The notes: generated by a model not told the origin, from the sequence alone. 64,000 nucleotides of DNA from Kluyvera sp036759925 (GCF_036759925.1 NZ_JAPKIB010000004.1:248001-312000); one strand, 5' to 3'. Shown: positions 17,646-27,134, numbered from the stretch's first letter. Numbers and translations are program-made.

Positions 17646-18833
17646 TTACACGATGCGGGCAAATCCTGCCGCTAAATCCGCAATCAGATCGTCAACGTTT
17701 TCTAAACCGATATGGACGCGCACCAGCGTGCCGGTGAAATCGATTTTTCCTTCCGGACGAATGCTGGCGAGCTCGGACGGCTGATTCGCCAGAATCAGCG
17801 ACTCAAATCCACCCCAGGAGTAGGCCATGCTGAACAGCGAGAAGTTATCGAGGTAGTTTGCCAGTTCTTCATCATTGAGGCGTTTTTTGAGCACGAACGA
17901 GAACAGGCCGCTGCTGCCGGTAAAATCACGCTTCCAGAATTCATGCCCTTTACTGCCCGGCAGTGCAGGGTGGTTCACGCGCTCAACCTGCGGCTGCTGC
18001 GCCAACCATTCGGCAACCTTCAGGCTGCTTTCATGATGCTGACGTAAACGCACGCCCAGCGTACGCAGACCGCGGCTGGTCATATAAGCGGTGTCGGCAT
18101 CGAGCATCTGGCCCATCAGGTAGGCGTTTTCGCGCAGCTGCGCCCAGCAGCGTTCGTTAGATACCGCCGTCCCGACCATCGCATCCGAATGGCCAATAAG
18201 GTATTTGGTGCCGGCCTGAATAGAAATATCGATACCGAAATCGAGCGCTTTAAACAGAATCCCCGCCGCCCAGGTATTGTCGATCATGATGATCGCTTCA
18301 GGCGCGACGCGGCGCACGGCGGCAACGATGGCCGGAATATCGTGCACTTCCATGGTGATAGAACCAGGGGATTCCAGGAACACGATTTTGGTGTTGGGCT
18401 TAATCAACTCGGCAATCCCTTCGCCGATCATCGGGTCGAACCAGCTGGTGGTGACGCCCAGCTTACCGAGAATTTTGGTGCAGAAGTCCTGGCTTGGTTC
18501 ATAGGCGGTGTTGGTCATCAGCACGTTATCGCCCTGTTCCACAAACGCCAGAATGGTGTTGGCGACCGCTGCCGCGCCGCATGGGAAAAGCGCGCAGCCA
18601 GCGCCGCCTTCCAGCTCACACATCGCTTCCTGCAATGAGAAGTGGGTGAGGGTGCCGCGACGGCCGTAGAACAGTTCGCCGTTAGCGCGGTTGTGGGTCG
18701 CATGTTTTTTGGCGGCGACGGTGTCGAACACCAGCGAGGAGGCGCGCTGAATGACGCTGTTCACCGATCCCTGAGTGTATTTTTTGCTGCGTCCGGCGTT
18801 AACCAGCGCGGTATCGAGGTGCTTGTCTGCCAT
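17646..18833 (-). CDS. metC: Cystathionine beta-lyase MetC
   Basis: A 395-residue PLP enzyme that splits cystathionine to homocysteine, pyruvate and ammonia in methionine synthesis. The Schiff-base lysine is Lys210 (SIQAGTKYLIGHSD), the same number as in E. coli. The ENAYLMGQMLDADTAY and SYSWGGFESL blocks are typical. A MetJ-type box lies directly upstream. Convergent or divergent neighbours yghB and exbB match E. coli order. Confidence 0.97.
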   Translation of the reverse strand: MADKHLDTALVNAGRSKKYTQGSVNSVIQRASSLVFDTVAAKKHATHNRANGELFYGRRGTLTHFSLQEAMCELEGGAGCALFPCGAAAVANTILAFVEQGDNVLMTNTAYEPSQDFCTKILGKLGVTTSWFDPMIGEGIAELIKPNTKIVFLESPGSITMEVHDIPAIVAAVRRVAPEAIIMIDNTWAAGILFKALDFGIDISIQAGTKYLIGHSDAMVGTAVSNERCWAQLRENAYLMGQMLDADTAYMTSRGLRTLGVRLRQHHESSLKVAEWLAQQPQVERVNHPALPGSKGHEFWKRDFTGSSGLFSFVLKKRLNDEELANYLDNFSLFSMAYSWGGFESLILANQPSELASIRPEGKIDFTGTLVRVHIGLENVDDLIADLAAGFARIV

Positions 18834-18840
18834 TTTTTAT

Positions 18841-18862
18841 CTGCCTATTTTTATACGTCTGG
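18841..18862 (-). promoter_or_regulatory. Candidate MetJ boxes upstream of metC
   Basis: Read toward metC the sequence runs CCAGACGTAT, then AGGCAGAT, two 8-base units resembling the MetJ consensus AGACGTCT, ending a few bases before the start codon. metC is a known MetJ target. The match is partial in the second unit. Confidence 0.5.
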
Positions 18863-19007
18863 ATGGCTAAATTAACACGATTGCGCGTGGGATCTACCGT
18901 TACCTGCGCGAACAGCAGAAAATTTTGCTAAAAAACCGGCTGAAAACTTTTTTACTGCGTAAGCGCAAGGAAAATAAGTGTGATTTGGGTCAATATGTAA
19001 ATACTAA

Positions 19008-19022
19008 TGAGAACTACTATCA
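19008..19022. promoter_or_regulatory. Fur box upstream of exbB
   Basis: TGAGAACTACTATCA fits the 7-1-7 Fur core TGATAAT-N-ATTATCA at 11 of 14 positions, 62 bases before the exbB start. exbBD is iron-regulated by Fur in enterobacteria. Confidence 0.65.
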
Positions 19023-19084
19023 ATTCGACGATGTTTTGATATTATTGTGCTCAGAATTTGTGATTTATGTCCTGGAGATACACA

Positions 19085-19816
19085 GTGGGTAATAATTTGA
19101 TGCAGGCGGATCTCTCCGTTTGGGGTATGTATCATCATGCCGACATCGTGGTTAAAGTGGTCATGATTGGCTTGATACTGGCATCCGTCGTCACCTGGGC
19201 TCTTTTCTTCAGCAAGGGTGCTGAGCTTCTTTCCCATAAGCGCCGCCTCAAGCGCGAACAGAAACTGTTAGCGGATGCGCGTTCTCTGAATCAGGCGACT
19301 GAAATGGCAGGCGCATTTGATGCCAATAGCCTGAGCTCCCAGTTAATCAACGAAGCGCAGAACGAGCTGGAGCTCTCTGCGGGTTCCGAAGATAACGAAG
19401 GCATTAAAGAACGTACCGGCTTCCGTCTGGAACGTCGCGTGGCGGCCGTGGGTCGTCATATGGGCCGTGGTAACGGCTTCCTGGCGACCATCGGTGCTAT
19501 CTCCCCGTTCGTCGGCCTGTTTGGTACCGTATGGGGTATCATGAACAGCTTCATCGGCATCGCCCAGACCCAGACCACTAACCTGGCGGTTGTGGCGCCG
19601 GGTATTGCAGAAGCGCTGCTGGCGACCGCGATTGGTCTGTTCGCCGCGATTCCTGCGGTGGTCATCTATAACATCTTTGCGCGTCTGATTGGCGGCTTTA
19701 AAGCCAACCTGAGCGACGTTGCGGCGCAGGTTCTGCTGCTGCAAAGCCGTGACCTGGACCTCAGCGCCAGCGGCGTACATCCGGTGCGTACCGCCCAGAA
19801 ATTACGAGTAGGTTAA
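19085..19816 (+). CDS. exbB: TonB-system proton channel protein ExbB
   Basis: A 243-residue inner-membrane protein with three membrane segments (about 15-40, 130-155, 175-200). With ExbD it uses the proton-motive force to energise TonB for iron-siderophore and vitamin B12 uptake. The block GAISPFVGLFGTVWGIMNSF is diagnostic. The start is GTG (VGNNLMQ), as in E. coli, with GGAG ten bases upstream. exbD follows after six bases. Confidence 0.97.
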   Translation: MGNNLMQADLSVWGMYHHADIVVKVVMIGLILASVVTWALFFSKGAELLSHKRRLKREQKLLADARSLNQATEMAGAFDANSLSSQLINEAQNELELSAGSEDNEGIKERTGFRLERRVAAVGRHMGRGNGFLATIGAISPFVGLFGTVWGIMNSFIGIAQTQTTNLAVVAPGIAEALLATAIGLFAAIPAVVIYNIFARLIGGFKANLSDVAAQVLLLQSRDLDLSASGVHPVRTAQKLRVG

Positions 19817-19822
19817 CGCCCC

Positions 19823-20248
19823 ATGGCAATGCGTCTTAATGAAAATCTGGACGATAATGGCGAAATGCATGATATCAACGTGACGCCGTTTATCGATGTC
19901 ATGTTGGTACTGCTGATTATCTTCATGGTTGCCGCGCCGCTGGCAACCGTCGATGTCAAAGTGAATCTGCCAGCGTCATCCAGCCAACCGCAGCCTCGCC
20001 CGGATAAACCGGTCTATCTGTCGGTGAAGGCGGACAAATCGATGTTCCTCGGCAATGATCCTATCACCGACGACAACATGGTGACGGCGATTGATACGCT
20101 CACGGAAGGTAAGAAAGATACCACCATCTTCTTCCGCGCGGATAAAACCGTGGACTACGAAACGATGATGAAGGTCATGGATACCCTGCACCAGGCGGGC
20201 TATCTGAAGATTGGCCTCGTTGGCGAAGAAACCGTCGCGAAAAAATAA
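19823..20248 (+). CDS. exbD: TonB-system proton channel protein ExbD
   Basis: A 141-residue protein with one N-terminal membrane helix carrying the essential aspartate in NVTPFIDVMLVLLIIFMVA (Asp25) and a periplasmic domain. It forms the ExbB-ExbD motor with the preceding gene. Length equals E. coli ExbD. A hairpin terminator closes the operon. Confidence 0.97.
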   Translation: MAMRLNENLDDNGEMHDINVTPFIDVMLVLLIIFMVAAPLATVDVKVNLPASSSQPQPRPDKPVYLSVKADKSMFLGNDPITDDNMVTAIDTLTEGKKDTTIFFRADKTVDYETMMKVMDTLHQAGYLKIGLVGEETVAKK

Positions 20249-20254
20249 GTATCC

Positions 20255-20279
20255 CGGATGGCGCGTTCTGCGCCATCCG
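20255..20279 (+). terminator. Terminator after exbD
   Basis: CGGATGGCGC and GCGCCATCCG form a perfect 10-bp stem with a 5-base loop, followed by TTATTATT. It lies seven bases past the exbD stop. Confidence 0.75.
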
Positions 20280-20479
20280 TTATTATTGCCCCGGCAATAT
20301 AATATTTCCCTTAAGTCTTATCTATTCCAACCCGCTGTTAAATAAAATTAAGTGCGGCTTAATCTTGTCGGTATATTTCTAACAATATACTGGCTAGCGA
20401 TAAATAACCCCTCTACGCTTAATTCTGAACGCTAACAATAATATGATGTGAAATGACACCTGCGCGGGCGGAATATATC

Positions 20480-21931
20480 ATGGCAATAATGACGTTGTGG
20501 CAGCCCAACGGGCTGTCTCAGGATCTGTTCTCTTTATCCTCTATTCGCCGCAGAGCGGACCGGCTGCTGATGGTGCTGGCCTGGGTGATGTGGGGCGTTT
20601 CGCTAGGCGTCGGGGCGATGAACGATGACCTCAGCCTGGCGCTGCTGGCGGCAACGCTGCTTTCTGTACTGGGCACATTGATGACGCTCCTTTTTCCCGG
20701 CAGATTAATTACCCGGCTGGTCTACGCCTTTATTATGATGGCTTATTCCGCGCTGCTTATTCAACTGGGTAGTGGTGAAACCGAATACCACTTCTCGGTG
20801 TTTGTATTGCTCTCTGCGCTGCTGGCATGGCGAGACTGGCGACCATTAATTATGGGCGCGGCTGTTATTGCCGTACATCATCTGGTGTTTAATTATTTAC
20901 AGGAATATGGCCTGTTCAATATTACCGTATTCATGCATACCGGGCTGGAAATGGTGGTGATGCACGGGCTGTACGTTGTCGCGCAGACGATATTTCTGGT
21001 GCTGCTGGCGGTGCGGATGGAGCAGGATGCCCGCTCGGCCAGCGAAGTGGCGAAGCTGGCCTCGGTGATTAACCGCGAGTCGGGCTTCCTGACGCTTGAG
21101 CGTGACAGCAAAACCAGCCGCTCTCCGTTTGCCCGTACCTTTAGCCTGACACTGGATGCGATGCGAAATACCCTTGAGCAGGTCAGCGGCAATGTCTCTG
21201 AACTGCTGGAAGCCTCGCAAACGCTGCTCCAGCGCAACACTGCGCTCTCTGAGCGTACGGATAACCAGGCCCGCTCGCTAGCGGTCACCGCTAGCGCCAT
21301 GGAACAGCTTGCCGGGGCGGCGTCGCTCACCAGCGAGAAGGCCAGCGAAGCGCGAACGCTGGCGGAGCAGGCGAGCGGCGTAGCGCAGGAGGGCGGGGAG
21401 AATATTCGCTCGGCGATGGCCTCAATGGCGCATATTCGCGATGAGTCGCTGAAAATCAACGGGATTCTTGAGCTTATCGACGGTATTGCCTTCCAGACCA
21501 ATATTCTCTCGCTGAACGCTTCCGTTGAGGCGGCGCGGGCGGGCGCGCACGGCAAAGGCTTTGCGGTAGTAGCCGCCGAAGTACGTACGCTGGCGCTGCG
21601 CTGCGAAGAAGCGGCCCGCGATATTCGCCAGATGATTGCTACCTCCGTCGAGCGTACCCATCAAGGAGCGGAGCAGGTTGAACGGGCGGGGAAAACGATG
21701 GCGTCGATTATCAGCAATATCGACAGCCTGCAGCCCTGCGTCGATGTGTTGTTCTCAATGAGCGACCAGCAGAAAACCAGCGTGCTGCAGATGAAAGGCA
21801 GCATTGCCACCATCGATGCCAGCGTGCAGGAGAACATCCAGCACGTGGCCCAAACCATTCAGGTGGCGCATCAGCAGCAGCGTCATACCGGCGAACTGAA
21901 GTCGGCGATTTCCGTTTTCCGCCTGGTGTAA
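20480..21931 (+). CDS. Methyl-accepting chemotaxis protein with a membrane-embedded N-terminus
   Basis: A 483-residue receptor. The first 190 residues hold about six hydrophobic segments with short loops and no large periplasmic domain. No HAMP domain is recognisable before the signalling domain (about 210-483). The hairpin tip is intact: GIAFQTNILSLNASVEAARAG, then GKGFAVVAAEVR. The protein ends in FRLV and lacks the NWETF-type CheR-docking pentapeptide. It may sense a membrane or energy state rather than a periplasmic ligand; that is inference. The start at 20480 has GGCGGA upstream; an in-frame ATG at 20453 is an alternative. Confidence 0.85.
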   Translation: MAIMTLWQPNGLSQDLFSLSSIRRRADRLLMVLAWVMWGVSLGVGAMNDDLSLALLAATLLSVLGTLMTLLFPGRLITRLVYAFIMMAYSALLIQLGSGETEYHFSVFVLLSALLAWRDWRPLIMGAAVIAVHHLVFNYLQEYGLFNITVFMHTGLEMVVMHGLYVVAQTIFLVLLAVRMEQDARSASEVAKLASVINRESGFLTLERDSKTSRSPFARTFSLTLDAMRNTLEQVSGNVSELLEASQTLLQRNTALSERTDNQARSLAVTASAMEQLAGAASLTSEKASEARTLAEQASGVAQEGGENIRSAMASMAHIRDESLKINGILELIDGIAFQTNILSLNASVEAARAGAHGKGFAVVAAEVRTLALRCEEAARDIRQMIATSVERTHQGAEQVERAGKTMASIISNIDSLQPCVDVLFSMSDQQKTSVLQMKGSIATIDASVQENIQHVAQTIQVAHQQQRHTGELKSAISVFRLV

Positions 21932-22084
21932 GGTCACAAAAATGAAAGTGGTATGATAAATCATCCAGTTATGTGACAACTTCCGCAGTTGCCAGAAAAC
22001 GTAATACCAGTACGAAAAATGACAATATGATTGTCTTAGGCATCCTCCTACATTGAAGCCTCTTCAATTCCGGAGGATATTCTC

Positions 22085-23512
22085 GTGGCAAATGACAGCA
22101 AATTGTCTATCGCAGAAAAGCTGGGATATGGCATGGGCGACGCCGCTTGCGGCATCGTCTACTCTTCTGTAACGATGTTTTTGACCTGGTTTTACACGGA
22201 TATTTACGGCCTCTCCGCCGCGGCGGTAGGGGTGATGTTCCTGGTGACCCGCGTGCTGGACGCCATCACCGACCCGCTGACCGGCATCGTCGCCGACCGG
22301 GTTAAAACCCGCTGGGGCCACTTCCGCCCGTGGCTTATCTGGTTTGCCATTCCCTACGCGGTACTGGCGGTGATGACCTTCACCACGCCCGCCTTTGGTG
22401 CTTCGGGTAAGCTGGTTTACGCCTACCTGACCTACACCTTACTGATGCTGTGCTACACCTTTATCAATATTCCTTACTGCGCGCTGGGCGGGGTGATCAC
22501 TCGCGACGAAAAAGATCGTCTGTCGGCGCAGTCCTACCGCTTCACCATCTCTTCAATTGCCGGGCTGATGGTCTCCGTGGCAACGCTGTTCCTGGTCGAC
22601 TATCTCGGCAAAGAGGACAAGCAGTTCGGCTTCCAGGCCACCATGGGGATTATGGGAGTGATTGCCATCGTGATGCTGGCGTTCTGTTTCTTCTCTACCA
22701 AAGAGCGCGTGGCGCCAGCGGTTGAGCAGCAGGGGAGCATCCGTGAAGATCTGCGTTCGCTGCTGGCGAACGATCAGTGGCGGATCGTGGCGATCATTAC
22801 CTTCTTCTCCAGTATGGCGGGCGTAATGCGCAGCGCCGCCACGCTCTACTACGCCACTTACCTGATGATGGGCGGCGTGGAGTCCGCGGCGGGGACGGCG
22901 ATGAAGTCGGCCTTTGTCTCAACCAGCGTCGTCGGCACCATTATCGGCAGTATTGCCGCCGGCTGGCTGGCGAAGCGATATCGCGCGGTTTCGCTGTTCA
23001 AAAATATCAACCTGCTGCTGGTGGCGGTGGGCGTGGTGATGTTCTTTGTGCCGCCGACCTGGCTGCCGGTCGTCTTCCCGCTCTATTTCCTCGTCGGCTT
23101 CTTCCACCAGATGTATCAACCGTTTAAGTGGAACATGATGGCCAACGCCGCCGACTACGGCGAGTGGAAATTTGGTCGCCGCATTACTGGCCTCTCTTAT
23201 TCCGGCAACCTGTTTGCGCTGAAAATGGGCATGGCGGTAGCCGGTGCGGTAGTGGGCTTCTCGCTGGGGCTGTTTGGCTATCAGGCGGGCGTCAGCGAAC
23301 AAACGCCGATGGCGACGATGGGCATCGTTGGCCTGCTGACGCTTGGGCCATCGCTCTCTTATCTGGTGCTGTGGTGGTTGTCCCGCTTCTATAAGCTCGA
23401 CGACCAGAAAATGGCGATGATTCAACGTGACCTCTCCGCTCGCCAGCAGGCAGGTTCTCCGGCGACAACCGCGGAGCCGCACGCGGTTGACGGCGAATTG
23501 AGTAAAGCCTGA
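22085..23512 (+). CDS. Xyloside symporter of the GPH family (XynT/YagG-like)
   Basis: A 475-residue, 12-helix sugar:cation symporter of the glycoside-pentoside-hexuronide family. The N-terminus LSIAEKLGYGMGDAACG and the motif DAITDPLTGIVADR with RWGHFRPWL are diagnostic. The start is GTG at 22085 with GGAGGA eight bases ahead. The GH43 gene follows after 10 bases, so the pair should import and split xylo-oligosaccharides or related beta-xylosides; the substrate is inferred from that neighbour. Confidence 0.88.
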   Translation: MANDSKLSIAEKLGYGMGDAACGIVYSSVTMFLTWFYTDIYGLSAAAVGVMFLVTRVLDAITDPLTGIVADRVKTRWGHFRPWLIWFAIPYAVLAVMTFTTPAFGASGKLVYAYLTYTLLMLCYTFINIPYCALGGVITRDEKDRLSAQSYRFTISSIAGLMVSVATLFLVDYLGKEDKQFGFQATMGIMGVIAIVMLAFCFFSTKERVAPAVEQQGSIREDLRSLLANDQWRIVAIITFFSSMAGVMRSAATLYYATYLMMGGVESAAGTAMKSAFVSTSVVGTIIGSIAAGWLAKRYRAVSLFKNINLLLVAVGVVMFFVPPTWLPVVFPLYFLVGFFHQMYQPFKWNMMANAADYGEWKFGRRITGLSYSGNLFALKMGMAVAGAVVGFSLGLFGYQAGVSEQTPMATMGIVGLLTLGPSLSYLVLWWLSRFYKLDDQKMAMIQRDLSARQQAGSPATTAEPHAVDGELSKA

Positions 23513-23522
23513 GGAGGGTGAG

Positions 23523-25055
23523 ATGACGCAATCTGAATATCAGAACCCGATTCTGTGCGCAGACTATTCGGACCCGGATATCGTCCGGGTCGGGGATGAC
23601 TTCTTTATGGTCTCCTCCAGTTTTAACCATATGCCCGCGCTGCCGATTCTGCATTCGACGGACCTGGTCAACTGGCAGATTATCAACCACGTTTTCGACG
23701 CGCTGCCGCTGCCGGGCTACGACGAATATCAGCCGGGAAAAGGCGTATGGGCCCCCTCGATTCGCTGGCATGACAATAAGCTGTGGGTGTTTTTCAGCAC
23801 GCCGGATGAAGGCATTTTCATGTGCCAGACTGACGATCCCTGGGGTCAATGGAGCGCGCCGCACTGCGTGCAGCCCGCGAAAGGCTGGATTGACCCCTGC
23901 CCGTTCTGGGATGATAACGGCGACGCCTGGCTGGTGCATGCTTTTGCCCATAGCCGCAGCGGCATCAAGCATAAGCTGCAGCTGTTTGCCATGTCGCCTG
24001 ACGGTACTTCTCTTCTGGGCGAAGGGCGCATCATCTATGACGGCAGCTGCGATCAGCCGACGCTGGAGGGGCCGAAAGTCTATAAGCGCGGCGGCTGGTA
24101 CTACATTTTCGCCCCAGCGGGCAGCGTCGAGACGGGCTGGGAAACCGTGCTGCGCGCCAGCAGTATGACCGGTCCGTGGGAGGCCAGAAACGTCTTGTTC
24201 CAGGGCGACACGCCGGTGAATGGCCCGCATCAGGGCGGCTGGGTGGAGCTGGACGACGGTGAATGCTGGTTTGTGCACTTCCAGGATGCGCACCTCTATG
24301 GGCGGATTGTTCACCTGCAGCCGATGCGTTGGGAGCAGGATGGCTGGCCGCGTATCGGTGAACCGATGGGCGATGAAGGGGAAGGGCAGCCGGTGATGCG
24401 CTGGGCGCGTCCGACAAGCCTGCCGCCGTCGCCGCGTGGCTTGCCGCAAACCGACGATAGCTTCGTGCACGGCGTACCGGGCCTGCAGTGGCAATGGCAG
24501 GCTAACCCGCGTGCAGACTGGCTGCTGCCGGGCAACGACCGCCTCAATTTACGCTGCTGTCCGCTGCCGCAGGGTGAGGATAAAGGCAACTTTTACTGGC
24601 TACCTAACCTGCTGCTGCAAAAATTCCCCGCCTGGCAGTTTACCGCCCGGACGTCGCTGACGTTGAAGGCGGCGGAAAACGGTGATGCGGGCGGTCTGAT
24701 TATCTACGGCGAGCGCTACGCGGCGCTGCTGCTGGAGAGACGGGACGGGCAGCATCAGCTGCTTTGGGTGACGGGCTGGATGAGCGATGCCGGTATCGTG
24801 CGCGAAAGCCGTCAGGTTATCGCGCCGCTGAACGCTGGGCGCTGCGAGCTACAGGTCAGCGTGACCCGAGGAGGCATTTGCCGCTTCGCCTGGCGTGAGC
24901 CTGAGGGAAACTGGCAGTCGGTGACACCGCCGTTTGCGGCGGGCAAAGGTAAATGGGTGGGGGCTAAAGTGGGGCTTGTCGCGCTGACGCTGGAAGCTGC
25001 GGCATCGCAGGGGAGCTGCGGGTTTGACTACTTTGCGACGGAGATTACCGGCTGA
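23523..25055 (+). CDS. GH43 beta-xylosidase (XynB-like)
   Basis: A 510-residue cytoplasmic glycosidase with an N-terminal five-bladed propeller (1-300) and a C-terminal beta-sandwich (about 320-510), the layout of GH43 beta-xylosidases. The base lies in DYSDPD (14-19), the pKa-modulating Asp at 124 (GWIDPCPFWD), and the acid Glu at 182 (TLEGPKVY). It should release xylose from xylo-oligosaccharides brought in by the upstream symporter; arabinofuranosidase activity is also common in the family. The last 28 bases overlap the convergent gene on the other strand. Confidence 0.9.
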   Translation: MTQSEYQNPILCADYSDPDIVRVGDDFFMVSSSFNHMPALPILHSTDLVNWQIINHVFDALPLPGYDEYQPGKGVWAPSIRWHDNKLWVFFSTPDEGIFMCQTDDPWGQWSAPHCVQPAKGWIDPCPFWDDNGDAWLVHAFAHSRSGIKHKLQLFAMSPDGTSLLGEGRIIYDGSCDQPTLEGPKVYKRGGWYYIFAPAGSVETGWETVLRASSMTGPWEARNVLFQGDTPVNGPHQGGWVELDDGECWFVHFQDAHLYGRIVHLQPMRWEQDGWPRIGEPMGDEGEGQPVMRWARPTSLPPSPRGLPQTDDSFVHGVPGLQWQWQANPRADWLLPGNDRLNLRCCPLPQGEDKGNFYWLPNLLLQKFPAWQFTARTSLTLKAAENGDAGGLIIYGERYAALLLERRDGQHQLLWVTGWMSDAGIVRESRQVIAPLNAGRCELQVSVTRGGICRFAWREPEGNWQSVTPPFAAGKGKWVGAKVGLVALTLEAAASQGSCGFDYFATEITG

Positions 25056-25471
25056 TCCGGGCGCTTCTCGTCATCTTTATCGAGTTTAAGGATGACGTTG
25101 GAAGTCCGGTAGTCGCCATCGGCGAGGCCGCGGCTGATTTCAAGGGTCGCGGTTTCGCGGTGCAGCACATGCTGATAGCTGGCTTCGGTATGGGCGAGGA
25201 TTTTATCGCGCAGGTGCGGATAGCGTTCCATCACTTCGCATAGTGCGGCACCGAAGATCTCTTCTTTCACCTGGTAGGCATAAATTTCGCGGCGATTCTT
25301 CCACTTCATTTTGACCAGCGCGGCGGTGAGCGGCACGGATGGGCTGGAGATGCGGCGGCCCTCGGCGCTTTTTTCTTCGCGCAATACCTGAAGGTTACGT
25401 TGCAGGAGCGTCTCGTCGCTTACCGGTGGGCTTAACGATATATTAGCCTGATTAACATCGACAAGTTTCAT
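25028..25471 (-). CDS. Protein of unknown function
   Basis: A 147-residue soluble, charged protein I do not recognise. It has no signal peptide or membrane segment. The middle (about 45-110) is predicted helical with AYQVKEEIFGAALCEVMERY; the end EKRPDQPVISVAK is likely disordered. It starts two bases past the stop of the next gene upstream, so the two are translationally linked. Its 3' end overlaps the GH43 gene by 28 bases. The coding case rests on length, operon structure and codon use similar to neighbours. Confidence 0.65.
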   Translation of the reverse strand: MKLVDVNQANISLSPPVSDETLLQRNLQVLREEKSAEGRRISSPSVPLTAALVKMKWKNRREIYAYQVKEEIFGAALCEVMERYPHLRDKILAHTEASYQHVLHRETATLEISRGLADGDYRTSNVILKLDKDDEKRPDQPVISVAK

Positions 25472-25473
25472 AC

Positions 25474-25869
25474 TTACTTATCCGTTAAATTATAAAACAG
25501 CGGCGTGACTTTTTCCTGCGTCATTAAATTAAGCCAAATTTCATTGCCATTATCATTTATCTCCTGGGTTTTTAACTCAATAATTTGACTTAACTCCAGT
25601 GAGGAGATCTCCCCCTGAACAACCAGGTTATTTAGCATAAGGGCAAAGGCTTCAATTTTTGCAACGCGATATAATCTGTCCTTAATATGACGATCGCGCT
25701 CTTCCAGCAATGGGTTACGTGATTGACCACCGCTTATCAATATCTCATCCTGCCAGTCTGCCAGCGAAGCCTTTTCCGGCTCTGCCTGCGTGCTGGCCTT
25801 TACCTCCTGAGGCTCGCCGTCTACGGCAGAGATACAGAAGCGGGCTGGGATAAGGGTTTCAGCGATCAT
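25474..25869 (-). CDS. Protein of unknown function
   Basis: A 131-residue acidic protein without membrane segments. The first 60 residues are low in structure-forming residues; the second half (DRLYRVAKIEAFALMLNN, then EISSLELSQIIELKTQEI) looks helical. It is the first gene of a two-gene leftward unit and is divergent from the membrane protein gene at 25973. No known domain was recognised. Confidence 0.65.
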   Translation of the reverse strand: MIAETLIPARFCISAVDGEPQEVKASTQAEPEKASLADWQDEILISGGQSRNPLLEERDRHIKDRLYRVAKIEAFALMLNNLVVQGEISSLELSQIIELKTQEINDNGNEIWLNLMTQEKVTPLFYNLTDK

Positions 25870-25972
25870 ATACCTGTCATCTTTCGAATGGCTGGAAAGT
25901 GTTTTTTATTATAGTGAGGTTCGTTGACATTATCATGGTGCACTTTTAAAATCAAAAAAAGTGGAGAAAACC

Positions 25973-26482
25973 ATGAGCGGTATTATTTATTTTGTGATGG
26001 TGTTGCTGCTACTCACCGCCGTTATTTTAATTTTTCTGTATGGTCAAAATAACGAATCGTCTGATACCAATAATGAAACCGTTACGCCTTTGGCCCCTGC
26101 GCCACTCAGCAAAGATGAAGGTGAAAATCATTTCGCCAGCCTGATGAGCAGTATCACCCCGGTGTGGTACTGGCGTATTAATCATGAGTATATCGACTTC
26201 CTGCAATCCACCATCAAGCGCATGTCGATAGACGAGCTAAAAGAGACGCCTGGGCTGTTCGAAGCGCAGGATCGCTGCCGCAACCTCAACGGCGCGGTGT
26301 ATGAGTATTATGATGAAATCAAACGTCGCTGCCTCAAAGGCGAGCGCGTTGCGCCGGTCGATCCAGTGGTGGAGAGCTTAAAGCAGTGTTACCAGGAGTT
26401 CGCTCACGAAGCTTATCCGGAACTGGTAGGGCTGGTGTGGCCTGACTATCGGCGTCCGTTTATTCGTCCCCATGATGTGTGA
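25973..26482 (+). CDS. Small single-pass membrane protein of unknown function
   Basis: A 169-residue protein with one N-terminal membrane helix (about 4-24, FVMVLLLLTAVILIFLY) followed by a cytoplasmic helical domain rich in Asp, Glu, Tyr and Cys (ITPVWYWRINHEYIDFLQ, then CRNLNGAVYEYYDEIKRRC). The start at 25973 has GGAG six bases upstream; a GTG four codons earlier is possible. It is divergent from two unrecognised genes and precedes yqhA. A role at the membrane with those genes is a guess. Confidence 0.65.
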   Translation: MSGIIYFVMVLLLLTAVILIFLYGQNNESSDTNNETVTPLAPAPLSKDEGENHFASLMSSITPVWYWRINHEYIDFLQSTIKRMSIDELKETPGLFEAQDRCRNLNGAVYEYYDEIKRRCLKGERVAPVDPVVESLKQCYQEFAHEAYPELVGLVWPDYRRPFIRPHDV

Positions 26483-26552
26483 TTACATCTGTTGTTATGA
26501 TGTTGCATAGTTGCGATATACTAGGCCGAATTTGACTGACGAACAGGACATT

Positions 26553-27047
26553 ATGGAACGTTTTCTGGAAAATGCGATGTACGCATCGCGATGGATTCTG
26601 GCCCCGGTCTACTTTGGTCTTTCGCTGGCGCTGCTGGCGTTATCCCTGAAGTTCTTTCAGGAGATCCTTCACGTTCTGCCGAATATCTTCAGTATGGCGG
26701 AAGCGGATCTTATCCTGACGCTGCTGTCGCTGGTGGATATGACGCTGGTGGGCGGGCTGCTGGTGATGGTGATGTTTTCCGGCTATGAAAACTTTGTGTC
26801 GCAGCTGGATATCAGCGAGCACAAAGAGAAGCTCAACTGGCTGGGTAAGATGGATGCCACCTCGCTGAAGAACAAGGTTGCTGCATCGATTGTGGCTATC
26901 TCTTCTATTCACCTGCTGCGCGTGTTTATGGATGCTAAGAACGTGCCGGACAACAAGCTGATGTGGTACGTGATTATCCACCTGACGTTTGTGCTGTCGG
27001 CGTTTGTGATGGGCTATCTGGATAGCCTGACTCGCGGGAAAAAATAG
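26553..27047 (+). CDS. yqhA: UPF0114 membrane protein YqhA
   Basis: A 164-residue integral membrane protein with four hydrophobic segments, matching E. coli YqhA in length and sequence (MERFLENAMYASRWILAPVY start; SLVDMTLVGGLLVMVMFSGYE). The function is not known. The start at 26553 is set by similarity; the longer frame to 26511 has no ribosome-binding site. A REP element and yghZ follow. Confidence 0.93.
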   Translation: MERFLENAMYASRWILAPVYFGLSLALLALSLKFFQEILHVLPNIFSMAEADLILTLLSLVDMTLVGGLLVMVMFSGYENFVSQLDISEHKEKLNWLGKMDATSLKNKVAASIVAISSIHLLRVFMDAKNVPDNKLMWYVIIHLTFVLSAFVMGYLDSLTRGKK

Positions 27048-27056
27048 CCTTTCGAC

Positions 27057-27130
27057 ATCCCCGGGGTCGGCGTGAACGCCTCGCCCGGGCTACATTCCCT
27101 GTAGCCCGGCCAAGCGAAGCGCCGCCGGGG
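27057..27130. repeat. REP-like palindrome pair
   Basis: CCCCGGGGTCGGCGTGAACGCC with CGCCCGGGCTAC and GTAGCCCGGCC arms, nearly the same as the copy at 13329. It lies between convergent yqhA and yghZ. Confidence 0.75.
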
Positions 27131-27134
27131 TTTG

